A stretch of 64,000 nucleotides of DNA from Synaphobranchus kaupii (GCA_029718625.1 CM056379.1:57405487-57469486), one strand, 5' to 3'. Shown: positions 10,705 to 22,774, numbered from the stretch's first letter. Notes: generated from the letters alone by a model not told the origin. Numbers and translations are program-made.

Positions 10705-13700
10705 AGGGGCTATATGTAAGATTTTTACATGCATGAATCACTTTCATTTCTAATGTATGAACAGATTGTAATGTACCTGTCATGGTTATTGCTGCCTTTG
10801 AGATTCCTTTGTTTGAATTCTCGTTTGGGCGTCATCTCGACGCTCTATCGGATTTTTTCCGCCTCCGTTTCGGTGTTTGCTTTTCGCCCGACAATTATTT
10901 CCCACACCTGTGCGGTGTTTCCGCCGGCTATAAATGCTAAGGACTTCCGCATTTCCGCACTTCAATATTGTCAGTGTTATGTTGACTACGAAGTCGGTAA
11001 TAATCTAGGATTGTCGGTCTTTGGTTTATGTAATAAAGAACGCAGCAAGTCCATTTAAATTATATCAAAGATAGGGTTAGATAGGTGAGAGAGGAACAAA
11101 CCTATCTTATCCTCCTTCTTTGTTTTGGCTGCCTGGTATCGTTTTGTTTTAAACTCGTTTTCTCCACTGAGTTTAAAGATACAGGTTCGCATTTCCTTTT
11201 TTCCTTTTTTTTTGGTTGGCTTATTACTCTCACTGTTAATTCGAGATTCGCCTCCTTTTGAGGTTGGTTATTATTTTGGCTTTAGTCAGGGAGGTTTTGT
11301 TCCCTATCTTTTGTTTCACCCCTTTCCCTGCGGTTAGTTTTCCGTTTCTGTGGCGAGTTTGTATTTGACTCGCTTTCTGAATCCCTGTTCGTCGCATTTG
11401 GTTCTCCGAAACAAATTAGAAATTACTCCTAACATTACAGTACCTTAAAAAATGATACCTTCTCCGACTTTCTCTGTTGCATATAAGAGCCTATATGGTT
11501 TGATTTTTATGTAAAAGCTGTGGTAAATGCCAGGAAAATGAAGGATGTGACGTCCAAGCGCTCTCCCGTGTGCCGTTCATCTCTCTGGCTAGCTAATGCG
11601 TTCGTAGCAGTAATTGATGGCAAACCGGATGTTCCATGTGCTGTCCTTTTCTCATCAATGATTTTACAGTACCAAGCGCCTTTCCGAAATAATAAAACTC
11701 TATTCCGACCAAGGGGCCAAGACAGGGCTTTCGTTTTGAAGCTCACTTCCTGGGGCCGTTGCTCACTAGCGCCACTGCGGTTGGCTCCAGTATAGGTCTT
11801 TGACCATGTAAGTCAATGGCAGCAATGTGGTCAAAATACTCAGTCAATACATTTTTCCCACAAAATTGTAATTGCAATAGGTGCCTTTCCTTCATTTAAT
11901 GCCTCTGCATGTGCTGATTTTTTAAAATATTGTGTCGTTTGGACAGGGTATTAACATTTGTTCAGGACCAATCAGAGGGACAGGTTGAGTCCAGGGGTCA
12001 CTGGCATAGATAGGTTCTATATGGTTCTCACTGCCCTCACTCGGAGGGGCGGGACCAGAAGGGGGAGACAACAATCATTGGTCTAAAACACTCCCTGGCA
12101 TCTTGGGACCTATTTTCATACAGTCTATGCTTGGGACAGGGAGACACGTTGTATTTTTGAGTGGAAGTCGATGGAGAACATCCCTTAGTAGCCTACCGTG
12201 AACAAGCTGTTGTTTTGTGGACGCAGTTTGTAACATAATAAATTGACTGCCTTACTCGCTCATCTTCAACATGTTTGTCATCACATATTGATTTTGTTTG
12301 GAGCGAGCTATGATGTGTCTACTACGAAAAAAAAAACTGTTTCGTGACATGAGAGACAGCAGGGGATGTTGCAGCTACACTACAGGCCCAGCATCTCGGA
12401 GCAAGCAGCCAAACTGTGGGTTAAGTATCTCAAATCAATTGCTCCATAACTGTATAACCTTATCAATTTAGATATAAATTTAGCTATTCCACTCCCTCCC
12501 GTACGTAATCGCTGTACTCCCCCTGTCATGAACGTTACCATTGCTTAGCAATGCTGGGTTAGCTAGCTAGCAAGCTAATGAGCTAGAACCCTAACCGGAC
12601 ATTTCTACACCTGGATAATTTTTTTCCGGTTCCAAAAATTAAGAAAATGTGCGGGGAATAGAGCCAAAGTGTTAGTGGTATGTTTTTACTGACTCAATAC
12701 GGGGATGTTTAAAATAAAACCAATAATTTATCGGAAAAGAATACGGATCCTACGTTTGTAAATGTTTGCAATGTTTGTGATTAGGTTACAGGATGCAGAT
12801 GAAAGTTAATTCCAGCTACAATGTAGTTAATGTAGCTACTGTGCTTTAGCTAGCATGTGAACCCACTAACCTTTAATGCCCACTTTATCTGGAACAGTTT
12901 TCAGAATGGGGTTTCATGCTGCGGCAAACCGTGACAGACTGCTCTGCCACAGTCGAGTTAATTAGCGGTTAGCCAAAAAGACGGTGGTGGTTTGCTCATA
13001 TAAGACTATAGGATCAGCTTGCTACCTTTCTAGCGGCGCTAGGGACATTTATAACAAAAGTAATCTTGTCAAAATAACATATGTGATTAATTGACCCTCA
13101 ATATAGTTGATAGCAATAGCGTTGCCCTATGTTCGTCCATGTGTGGTGGTGATGCAGTGCGTCTAGCTTGGCTACCGAGCTCAGCTGATATGCTATCTAG
13201 CTAATCAAATTAGATGATGTCAGCTGAATATAAAGTGAAGATAACTGAATGAACGTTAATTATGTGACGGATACCACACATTCAATGCGAATAAATGATA
13301 CAGTAAAATCGAGGATGAAAATTAAATGTTATATTATAAAACATTAGCAACTTAAGGAAGTTTACCGCAAGTTCGTTTTGGTCAGGGTGGGTTTGGTCAG
13401 GTGGGTTTGGTCAGGTCATGGGCTTTATAGTTCTGTGGCTTTTCCACCCCAAACTGTCAATCATACTGTGCCCGGGCCATATCCGGTTGACCCTGCTCCT
13501 GACAACGTCACTTCGGCAACACGGAGCAGTTTGTACAAACTGGCGGCGAAAAATGCATCCAGAAACTCAATTCGGTTTTTACGAGGCCGTGCGAAAGCAA
13601 TGGGTGAGGTCACAGTGACTTTGTCCATATTTTTATACAGTCTATGATTCCGACAAATCACCATAACAATGTTTAGGCTACATGGTGTTTACCGTCCGGT

Positions 13701-14438
13701 TCTGTAGATTACTGATGCGTCGTCCCCTGTTCCGTATTCATGCACGGTATAACTTTTTTTACCGTCAAAATGGAAATGTGAACATCGGCCGGGAATTCCA
13801 GTCATGGAGAGACCTAACTGCGTTGTTGTTGGGGATCAAAACCGAAACCCGAGCTGGACAGGTAACTTAACGTTAGCGTTACTGCATAGCATGTGAAATA
13901 TATTGTGATGTTCGTAGCTTGCTTGCTAATGTTGTAGCTAGCTTGCGTGCTAACATTATCACTAGGAAAATACTATCTGAGTGTAGAACGTTAGCTAGCT
14001 AAGTTACATTGATTCAAAGCCGACTCACAGGGCTCATCTGGCTGGTAACAGCTAGCTTGCCGTTTACAAATTATGGTCAGCTAATGTTCCAGGATAATGC
14101 CAAAAACTCTGTTCTTTCAGCACCTGGTATTTTGTAACGTACATTTTATGTGCAATAACTCCAGTCTACTCACGACACTCCCATCATCTTTTTATAACTA
14201 ACGTTAGTTTAGGATTATCCTTGTCTCAACCATAGACCATAAAAAAATACTTGTGCTGTGGTATCAACCCACTGTGCTATAAAGAAAACCACATAGACCC
14301 ATAACGGCGATGTATGATATTAGGCTACTGCAAATGTTGCTCGCTCCTGTTGTGCGAGCGGGCTGCTGGCTGCAGTTTACTTTCAGCCACCGGTGTCAAT
14401 AATGGAGAAGGATTTTCTGAAAGTTACATATAGCCCCT
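10705..14438. mobile_element. TTAA-flanked DNA transposon (piggyBac/Kolobok-like ends), non-autonomous
   Basis: TTAA occurs at 10701-10704 and 14439-14442, directly outside inverted ends AAGGGGCTATATGTAA. A TTAA target with short TIRs fits piggyBac or Kolobok; I cannot separate the two. The interior (about 3.07 kb without the inserted LTR) shows no transposase frame. It has repeated TACAGTCTATG blocks near 12120 and 13640 that may mark further old insertions. The open frames at 11520-11795 and 13378-13647 have no recognised motif. Confidence 0.7.
10778..11439 (+). mobile_element. solo LTR, short subfamily, TSD GTACC
   Basis: It begins TGTCATGG and ends ATTACA, with 5-bp duplications GTACC at 10773-10777 and 11440-11444. 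No second LTR or internal gag/pol region is present, so it is a solo LTR of 662 bp. The termini match those of the long LTRs at 14810, 34857 and 60115. Its 3' part (GTCGCATTTGGTTCTCCGAA) matches the LTR at 17055-17799. A GGCTATAAATGC TATA-like box lies near 10927. The LTR is inserted 73 bp inside the TTAA element. Confidence 0.88.
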
Positions 14439-14977
14439 TTAAACCTTTTTTTAAGATAATGAATATAATATAATAATTTAAGATGACATAATACAAACTG
14501 ATAGTGCTATATGTCAAGTTGTAGTTTTCAACACAGTTCACGCTAAAATGAGCATCACAATAACTACAATGACCATAATCCGAACTGCATGCAAGTAATG
14601 CAACAGTTCGGAAATGCACGGAACACAGAATGCAATATTCACTAGTGATGGGCATTCCGAGTCTTTTCGAGGAGCCTGGGGCCACATATGTAAAACGCTG
14701 AGGAAAAGAATGCGTAAAAGAATGCTCAGGGTGAAAGTCGGAAATCTGCTTAAAAAATGTTTTGCATTTTCTACCTCTGCCTTTCTGTCACGGTGTCGTC
14801 ATATCACACTGTCATGGTTTAATACCTTTTTTCCCTTGCGGTCGTGTTCCTCGGTCGCCACACGTGGGCGCTGCTCCGTTAGTGGAGTTTTGGTTCCGTC
14901 TAGTCTTTTCGCGGAGAAGTCTCGTCAGCGTTCACAGGTGTGCGTGTTTTACCGGTGTGCGTGTTTTACCGGTGAGC

Positions 14978-14984
14978 TATATAA
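14978..14984 (+). promoter_or_regulatory. LTR TATA box
   Basis: TATATAA lies 168 bp into the LTR, with the conserved GGGCTTCGATATTG block starting about 20 bp downstream of it. The inverted copy at 60115-62159 keeps the same TATATAAGCC at the homologous place (about 62007-62016), which supports a real U3 promoter. Confidence 0.65.
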
Positions 14985-15362
14985 GCCCATGTTCCCTTCG
15001 TTCTGGGCTTCGATATTGTTTGTTGTTTGTACTGTGGTGTATTTTTTGGCATTATTTGTGCTGTTTTGTGTGCGGTTTATTTTTGCCCTTTTAAAGTTTT
15101 AGTTTGATTAGGTCTAGGTTTTTAAGGAGACCGTTTTGCTCCGTTGTGCTTTTTTTGGAGTTTTGCAGGACTTGCCTTTGTGCTTTGAGCTTTCAGGTTG
15201 AATTCCTTTTTTGTGTGCTCATTTCAGTCTCCGCTTTCTGGTCTTGCCTTTGTTTGTCTGTTGCCTAGATCTTTTGCCCTTTTCTGTCTCTTTCTCCTCT
15301 CTCTGTCTGCTGTCTTCCGTGAAAGCTAGAGGAGTCTTTGTTTGTGTGTATTTGTATGGGTA

Positions 15363-16350
15363 GTTTCTTACTAAGAGACAGGGCGTTTTATCATACTGAC
15401 TTTAGGGCTTTGTTTATTCTTAGAGGCAGGGCGTGTATTTTCGATTGAAGTTGCGTTAGCCCGTAAATGTCCGGAACAGCTGTTCTGTTCGTCCTTCAGT
15501 ACCTGTCTTCCTATTGGAGGACTCGGCGATTTTGTTCGGAACTGTAGTTCTGTTCGTCCCTCGGGTACATCTCTCCTCACAGGGAGACTGGGCGATTTTT
15601 GTTTACATGTTTGCGTGTGACCGCGAATCTCTGAAAGTAGCCTTGGAACGTTAGTTTTCTGTTCCATTTCGCCTCGTTACATTCTCCTTTATTGAGAGGC
15701 TAGGGCGTGTATTTTCTACTAAGCTTGTGTTGGTCATTTTGCTAGTAAAGTTATGGGACGACGGTGCGCCGTCGGCTCGCCTGTAAAATGTTTCTCTCTC
15801 CTGGGAGATCGGGCGTTTACCCCTTTACGTTTTCTGGAGTAATGTGGGACTTGCCTATGTGGATGTAGTTATCCGGACTCTTCCCCTCCTGGCGTATGTG
15901 CCTATGTGCATGTAGTTATCCGGACTCTTCTCCCCTGGCTCTTGTCTGTTCCTGCTTCCTAGTTTTTGCATGTGACTGTGAGCCTGTGAAAGTAGCCATG
16001 GAATGTTATATCTGTTCCTTCTTCTCGTTACATTCCTCTTTACCGAGAGGCAGAGCGCTTATTCTCGTCTAATCTTGCGTTAGTCATGGAGCCGGTAAAT
16101 GTCCGGAACAGCTGTTCTGTTCGTCCTTCAGTACCTGTCTTCCTATTGGAGGACTGGGCGATTTTGTTCGGAACTGTAGTTCTGTTCGCCCTTCGGGTAC
16201 GTCTCCTCACACGGAGACTTGGCGATTTTGTTCAGACAGTCGTTCTGTGCGTCCTTCGGTACCTGTCTCTGTACATGGAGACTGGGCGATTTTGTTCGGA
16301 ACTGTAGTTCTGTTCGTCCTTCGGGTACGTCTCTCCTCACAGGGAGACTG
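15363..16350 (+). repeat. array of hairpin + GGGCG modules inside the LTR
   Basis: Short stems recur, each followed within a few bases by GGGCG, TGGCG or CGGCG. Examples are 15363-15379 (GTTTCTTA/TAAGAGAC), 15503-15520 (GTCTTCC/GGAGGAC), 16201-16218 (GTCTCC/GGAGAC) and 16265-16282 (GTCTC/GAGAC). About a dozen modules are visible. They are embedded in repeated text such as GAACTGTAGTTCTGTTCGTC. Confidence 0.75.
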
Positions 16351-16822
16351 GGCGATTTTTGTTTACATGTTTGCGTGTGACTGCGAGTCTATGAGAGTAG
16401 CCTTGGAACGTTAGATCTCCGTTCCTTTCGCCTTCTCGTATACTATTTCGTATTATTTTGCAGTGTTTATTGGCTGTGTGTTTTGTTTGTGCCATTATGC
16501 TACTCGCCTGTTATTATGCATTCGTTTACCGAGACAGGCGTTTGTTATTTCTGGCTCGTTCTTTAGTCACTTAGCTCGTAGAAGTATGGGAGCCTAGTTT
16601 CCATTCGCCTTGTTTGGTTTTCTTACTGAAAAACCTGGTGTTTGCGCTTCTACTCATTGACGTGTGACAGTGAGCCGGTTAGTAGCCTTGGTGTGTGTGT
16701 TTCCCTGTCTTGTCTCCTTCCCTTAACTACGGGGTTTCCCGTCCTAGTGGCCTAGTGCTTAAAGAATCCCTTTGCTGCGTTTGGCTCCTCCTACCTCACA
16801 CATCACGCCGCATTACACACAC

Positions 16823-17049
16823 GTACTCCAAAAATTGCGTACATATGGTGTCCATTGTGTGCAGAGGTACGCAGATTCTCACAGCACATGTTATATTATA
16901 GGCTACTGAATATCTGCGTGGAAACTCGCTTACGCGGCTTTCTGAGGGCATTTTTCTGCTCAGTACTGTTTATACATGTGACCCCAGATCTTTTGGCTCT
17001 GTTCACTGAAAAGAGCCGTTCGTTTGCCTCTCATGTGGCTCTTTGTTCA
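16823..17049. other. spacer between two solo LTRs
   Basis: About 230 bp separate the LTR ending at 16817 from the one beginning near 17055. No recognised feature is present. Confidence 0.5.
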
Positions 17050-17054
17050 CTTAT

Positions 17055-17799
17055 ACTTCCGGGTTTAAAAAAAAAAAAGCGGTTTTTGGCAGCCTCCGTT
17101 TATTTCTGCGGTCGTTCTTTTCTTTGGCGGCGTCGAGGCACTCTATCCGATTTTCCGTCTTCCATTCCGGTATTTTGATCTCGCCCGGCTATTATTACTC
17201 GCACCTGTTTTGGCTATATATAGCTCAGGGTTTCCTCTTTCCGGTGCTTCGATATTGTCTTTGCTATTTGACATCGAAGTCGGTCAGGTATAGGAACTCG
17301 GTCACTACGTTTCTGGTTGTCTCAAATAAGAAAGTAGCAAGTCCGGTTAGAAAATAAGTAGCAAGTCCTGTTAGAGTTAGGATGAAGATTGGTTTAGTCT
17401 TTTCTTTCCTATCTGTCTCTTTATCCCTATAGTCCTCTTCCTGTTACCTTTTTGTTCAGCTCTTTCGCACCTAGAGCTTTAGGTAACCGGTTCTATTTTC
17501 ATTTTCGTTTTTCTCACCCATTTACACAAGCTTTCTTTTGTTTTTCTCTGACCTCCTGTTAATGCTCTTGTGTGAGAGCGTGAGGTTCTTTTGTTGTTTT
17601 ATAACTCGCTATTTTTGAGTTTGCCCTCTTTTGGGGTTGTTTTTGGTTTGGCTTATGCCGGGAGGTTTTCATTCCCATTTTTCGTTTATTCCTTTCCTGG
17701 TGCGGATCTGTCTGCTTTAGTGGTGAATATTACGATATACACTCTTAGATTCCTTGGCTGTCGCGCTTGGTTCTCCAAACCTTACACTCCCTCCTTACA
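17055..17799 (+). mobile_element. solo LTR, short subfamily, TSD CTTAT
   Basis: CTTAT duplications lie at 17050-17054 and 17800-17804. The 3' end is CCTCCTTACA, and the interior matches the LTR at 10778 (GCTTGGTTCTCCAAACC, AGTAGCAAGTCC). The 5' end lacks the TGTCATGG start, so the first bases are lost or diverged. A TATATATAG box is at about 17215-17222, followed by GGTGCTTCGATATTGTC. No internal region is present. Confidence 0.75.
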
Positions 17800-18210
17800 C
17801 TTATGTCCTATAAGTGTCGGACACATGCGACAGTACTGCTATGGTGTCCGTGATATTTCTATCATTTTATTTTCTGCAATGTGTAGGCCTATGTTTATTG
17901 TTTTATGAATTATACGATATTAATTACCCACAGTTTAATTAAATATGACTAGATCACTTAATCCTACTTTATACTAATATGATAAAAACATATATATATG
18001 GGCCATTCTACAGAAGTCGTGCAAATTGAGGGTTGGAGAAATTCTTTTATAATATATGTGTTACACTTTATCTGAGATGCATAAATATACTAGATGTACA
18101 GTGCAATCACATGTATTTTTTTCAGAATAAGGATGAATTTACTGACTGCTCCTAAATATGTCACAACCGAAAACTTGCTTTAAAAGTAAAATTACATACC
18201 CAATTGATAA

Positions 18211-18457
18211 GTTTAATTCACCCCTTTGAAAATTACATTTTTGAAAGAAAATCTTGACTGCTGTTGAATTTGAATCAATTACCCTGAATTTTTAAATCAA
18301 ATAAAACATTGGATTAATTAAATTTAGTGAAAACTCCGTACAAATGTTCTCTATAAAATGGACAGATTTGATCACATGAATTTGATAGATTCTTATTTAT
18401 GAGATTATATATACCCTCACCAGCACAATATCTTGGATATTTGATTGATTATTCATA
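18211..18457 (+). repeat. about 250-bp direct repeat, copy 1
   Basis: This A+T-rich block, from GTTTAATTCACCCCTTTGAA to GATTGATTATTCAT, recurs with only about ten differences at 20667-20914. Here it lies in the outer TIR element, just left of the Harbinger-like insertion. Confidence 0.9.
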
Positions 18458-18479
18458 TTATTCAAAATTTTAACAGCAG

Positions 18480-20397
18480 GGGCCCTATCTTACACCCGGC
18501 GCAAAGCGGCGCTAACCCAAACGCAAGTGTCTTTGCTATCTTACACCCGGCGCTAGGTTCATAATAATGCCTAGCGCTCACGTCCTTTAACTAGCATGTA
18601 TTCTTGCGCCCGTTGCAAGTGAACTGGGCGTGTTGGTCTTAAGATGAGGAGTGGCCAGGATTCTTTTTGGCGTATTGCTATCTTGAGCCAGCAGAAAGCG
18701 CTTGCGCTAGAACCACCACAAACCTGGTCTAAAGTCATGTCGCAGTTGTTATTCTAACGGAGCATATAAGTGCGTCTACATAGGCGTGTGCACAACACGC
18801 GTACCCTCCTGTCTGTTACACACAGGGGCGTGCACAAGCATGACTAAAATATCTAGATCACAATGTGAAATATTATTATTGTGTAGGCTATATCAAAAAT
18901 GCATAATAATAAAAGGTTCCATAGGTCCACATACCTTTCCCTCAGCGAAGGGAAACGATGCCACATTACATTGCTCTCAGCCCACTCCATCAACATCCAG
19001 GCGATGTGCGATGGTACGGGACAATGGCTATCAATTAAAAAGGAGCTGATAACACCTATATCAAGCCTAATGCGCGAATTGTCATTTGCACCTAATGCAT
19101 GAATTGTCATTCAGTGGAAAACTCGCGCACTGCAATAGACGGACATTTGAGTTCTGAAAATGCGCTTCAGATGTCATTACAATACAGCTCTGTTTATCTA
19201 GGAATACAGCCTGTAAGTAAATAGAATGGTTTGTGACTGAAAAAAGTTCAAAACCTTGTCCAGTGAATATTGCTTTTATTGTTTTTCAAATAGCCTAGGC
19301 AACAGTGGACTCGCTGTGCATACGGTTTCTTCGATAGCCTATGGTTAAAAAACGGAGATAAATGTCATCATGTTAACTGAATTGTAACCTTAGCTATTCT
19401 TCGTCCTTCATATTTTTTAAATTACAGTGACAAAGTTTCCATACCCTCAGCTTATTAAAACCCCGCTGATTTCACCTGTTATTCCATAACTGAACAAAAG
19501 ATTTTAAAGAGAACTAAGCGTCTAATTAGAAACAAAATTTGCAGCACGTCACACAATTAATTTACAATTAATTTGAATTCCATTATCTGCATGTTCGCTT
19601 TACAGGAGCAGGTCTGTTTCCCCTGCTGTAAATCGTACTTTTCACTTCCTGGGAAAGTGAATCGTTTTAAAGTATTACGCTACCAGTAAAACAGGTTGGT
19701 CACATTTCCATAAGCAGGACATTATAAAACAAGGGAAAATATGCTGAACCTATGGGTTGCCAACCTGACAGATTTATTCTATTTAGTGTCATCATTAAGG
19801 CAAAATAACGTTATTTATGTTATTAATCAAAATTAGAATGCAGGTAGCCTAATGAACTTCGGATAAATCTTGAACATGAGTTAATTACAAATCAAACGAA
19901 ATTCGTTAAACAAGCAGGCTAATTTGGCGTTTTCTAAGGTGAGATGGAAGCAATTGGTCGCTTATTCTCAGCTGTTGCAGGTGCTTTTAACGAAATTTAA
20001 CCGCATATATTTTGTAAACAGCACTGTCAGGAATTACTCATAATGGTTAGCCCGAATAATATTGATCATAGGCTACTACTGATCCATATAGCCTATTCCT
20101 TGATCGCACTAAACACGCACGAGCATGTCTGTTTCACCATCATAAGCAATCCGCCAAGGTGGAAAAGCAGGCTTTTAAAGGGAATGGGATATGACATTTT
20201 GATTGGTTTATTGCATGTCACGCCCAAGGCACACCTATAATTAATGAAGAGACTAGGTTCAGCCCAGTTGCACCTTGCGCCGTGCTTAGCGCCCAAAAAA
20301 CACGCCGGTAAAATAGCAAAAGTGGACTTGGACACGCCCTAAATGGACTTAGCGCCAGGCGCTTAGACCAAGCGCCAAGATCGCCAAGATAGGGCCC
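18480..20397. mobile_element. PIF/Harbinger-like non-autonomous element, TSD CAG
   Basis: The ends are GGGCCCTATCTT at both sides (inverted), with 3-bp CAG duplications at 18477-18479 and 20398-20400. Zebrafish Harbinger elements are known to duplicate CWG and to favour a site with GTGTTT next to it; the right flank here reads CAGGTGTTT. The subterminal regions are GC-rich with repeated GGCGC/GCGCC words (CACCCGGCGC occurs twice at the left end). No Harbinger nuclease or Myb-like protein is encoded inside. Confidence 0.75.
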
Positions 20398-20666
20398 CAG
20401 GTGTTTCGGTTGTGACCACATTGTTGCGGTTGTGACATCTCCTACTGAAACCTGAATTCCAGTACGTAAAATGCAAATAAAAGCAGAAAGCAGTGATTTG
20501 TAAATTCTCTTTTCTATATATTTAAATTAAAACGATATTTAAAGTTTTTACCTTAGCAACTTCATTGATTTTTGTAAATATACGCTAATTCCGAATTTGA
20601 TGCCTGCAACACGTTCCAAAAAAGTTGGGACAGGGGTATAAAAAAGACTGGGGAAGGTTGTGGAAT

Positions 20667-20914
20667 GTTTAATTCACCCCTTTGAAAATGACATTTAAAA
20701 AAAAAAATCTTGACTGCTGTTGAATTTGAATCAATTACCCTGAATTTTTAAATCAAATAAAACATTGGATTAATTAAATTTAGTGAAAACTCTGTACAAA
20801 TGTTCTCTATAAACTGGACAGATTTGATCACATGAATTTGATAGATTCTTATTTATGAGATTATATATACCCTCACCAGCACAATACTCTTGGATATTTG
20901 ATTGATTATTCATG
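20667..20914 (+). repeat. about 250-bp direct repeat, copy 2, inside the Tc1
   Basis: Nearly identical to 18211-18457. It begins right after TTGTGGAAT of the Tc1 left region and ends before the transposase resumes at about 20928. Confidence 0.9.
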
Positions 20915-20925
20915 TAATTATTCAT

Positions 20926-21652
20926 ATAACCACATGGGCTCGGGAATACTTCAGAAAACCATTGTCAGTAAACACAATTTGTCGCTGCATCTACAAATGC
21001 AAGTTAAGACTCTACTACCCAAAGCGTAAGCCATATATCAACAACATCCAGAAACGCCGCCGACTTCTCTGGGCTCATCTGAGATGGACTGACGCAAAGT
21101 GGAAACGTGTGCTGTGGTCTGACGAGTCCACCTTTCAAATTGTTTTTGGAAATAATGGACGTCGGGTTCTCCCGGCCAAAGAGGAAAAGGACCATCTCGA
21201 TTGTTACCAACACAAGGTTCAAAAGCCAGCGTCTGTCATGGTATGGGGGTGTGTTAGTGCCCATGGCATGGGTAACTTGCACATCTGTGAAAGCACCATT
21301 AACACTGAAGGGTACATATGCATTTTGGAGCAACATTTGCTGCGATCTAGACAATCGCTTTTTCAGGGACATCCCTGCTTATTTCAGCATGACAAAGCCA
21401 AGCCACATTCTGCACGTGTTACAACAGTATGGCTTCGTCGTCAGAGGAGTGCGGGTGCTAGACTGGCCTGCCTGTTGAAAACGTGTGGCGCATTATGAAG
21501 CCCAAAATATAACAATGGAGACCCCGGACTGGTGAGCAGCTGAAGTCTCATATTAAGCAAGAATGGGAAACAATTCTGCTTTCAAAACTACAACAATTAG
21601 TTACTACTGAGTGTTGTTAAAAGGACAGGTGATGTAACACAAAGGTAAACAT
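20926..21652 (+). pseudogene. Tc1-like transposase, truncated and frameshifted
   Basis: The frame reads TWAREYFRKPLSVNTICR and continues through a helix-turn-helix remnant into the DDE domain. The first catalytic aspartate is in VLWSDEST (about 21110-21130), and the second is in QHDKAKPHS (about 21385-21410). The sequence around the third acidic residue is damaged. DWPAC is followed by a small deletion and stop, and the rest (VENVWRIMK, then KQEWETILLSKLQQLV) continues in another frame to about 21620. The N-terminal DNA-binding part is replaced by the foreign 250-bp block. It cannot give an active enzyme. Confidence 0.8.
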
Positions 21653-22774
21653 GCCCCTGTCCCAAATGTTTTGGGAGGTGTTGCAGGCATCAAATGTAGA
21701 ATGAGCTGAATAAAGAATGAAATGTAGAATAAAGTTGATTAGTTAAAACATGAAATATCTTGTCTTTGTACTGTTTTCAACTGAATACAAAAAGGACTCG
21801 CAAATCATTGCTTTCTGTTTTTTATTTACATTTTATACAACTTTTTTGGAATTGAGGGTTTGTACATGTGCATTGATTGTCTCACTATTTATTGTCTTTA
21901 ATAAGAATTTATGGACAAGTGTCACCAACTGAAAGAGGGCTGTCAAAACAATACCGTTTGTTTCGGGAGTGACTGTTTCAGTTGTGACAATTTTGCTCAT
22001 TTCGGCTACAAAACAAAAGATTTAGCAAGCACATGGTTAGCAACCACTTCTCTGTGCAGATGCACCTTCCTTTTAATCAAATCTACAGTTATGAAATCAA
22101 CTTTTTTTCTCTAATATGAAAACTTGGGTGTGATGTCTCTTAAAACCACAGACTAATTTTCATACTTTGAAGAACAATTATATCAAAACGCTAAAACCTT
22201 AGCTACTCACCATGTGGCCTTGATTCATATGAAGGCTGTCTAATTTCCTGGTTAAAAAAAGGGGGTGTGTGGCTACAAGCAGGTTTACTGCACAGACTCA
22301 AACAGTGTACGTTTAGGTTGTGACGTAAAAATTGGGGACAGCATTTTTTCAATAGGTTTTTTTTATTATAAAATTTATTACAAAATAGATTTACAAAATT
22401 ACAAAAAGAAATGTATTACAAAATAGCATTATTTTAACTTATATTTGATAAAAATGCACATGCTTTATTGAATGCGACAAGTCAAATAATTGGCAAAAAT
22501 ATTTTGGGTATTATTTTTTAATGCAACAGTTTAAGGTTTGATAGTGGGGACAGCCATCTCCCAATAGGAATTTATACTCCCAAGAGTATAAGTGTTGATT
22601 TTGGATAAATGTAACTATTATTACTGCAATTTATATCTTGGATTATATTAAAACATAACATGATCTAATGAATTATATAGCATTGAAAGATTTTATTGGT
22701 CAATTTCTTACTTTTATCAGAGAGGGACAGCAATTTGCATGACTTTTGTAGAATGGCCCATATATATATATATA

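Larger units (their letters stand above)
14810..16817 (+). mobile_element. solo LTR, long subfamily (2008 bp), TSD CACAC
   Basis: The ends are TGTCATGG...CGCATTACA, with CACAC duplications at 14805-14809 and 16818-16822. There is no internal region or second LTR. The 5' third carries a TATA box followed by GGGCTTCGATATTGT, a block shared by the other copies. The central and 3' parts are a chain of short hairpins, each followed by a GGGCG-like box, and two units of the 46-bp repeat that is amplified in the copy at 60115. A 5-bp TSD with TG...CA ends is typical of LTR retrotransposons; the superfamily is not determinable without an internal region. Confidence 0.9.
20445..21862 (+). mobile_element. 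Tc1/mariner element with long inverted repeats, dead
   Basis: The left and right ends are diverged inverted repeats of about 220 bp. Shared blocks include TTGATGCCTGCAACACGTTC and its complement near 21685, and GCAGTGATTTG against CAAATCATTGC. TA flanks both ends (20443-20444 and 21863-21864). About 250 bp of foreign A+T-rich sequence (20667-20914) replaces the region just after the left IR and the 5' part of the transposase gene. The element sits in the outer TIR element at 17999-22762. Confidence 0.75.
17999..22762. mobile_element. unclassified TIR DNA transposon hosting two other elements
   Basis: The left end GGGCCATTCTACAGAAGTCG, followed by TGCAAATTG, is matched by the inverted right end at about 22732-22761, 27 of 29 positions agreeing by eye. 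Both ends abut (TA)n, so the TSD cannot be read. Without the Harbinger-like element and the Tc1 it is about 1.4 kb and encodes no recognisable transposase. GGTTGTGAC or its variants recur inside, near 18166 (inverted), 20410, 20428, 21981 and 22316. Confidence 0.6.

Noticed and set aside
14614..15102. 162-codon open frame
   Set aside because: It crosses the LTR boundary at 14810 and its TATA region, with no motif; it is a chance frame in T-rich LTR sequence.
15363..16350. CRISPR-like array
   Set aside because: Stems and spacers are irregular, the organism is eukaryotic, and no cas genes are present. The pattern is an LTR-internal hairpin chain.
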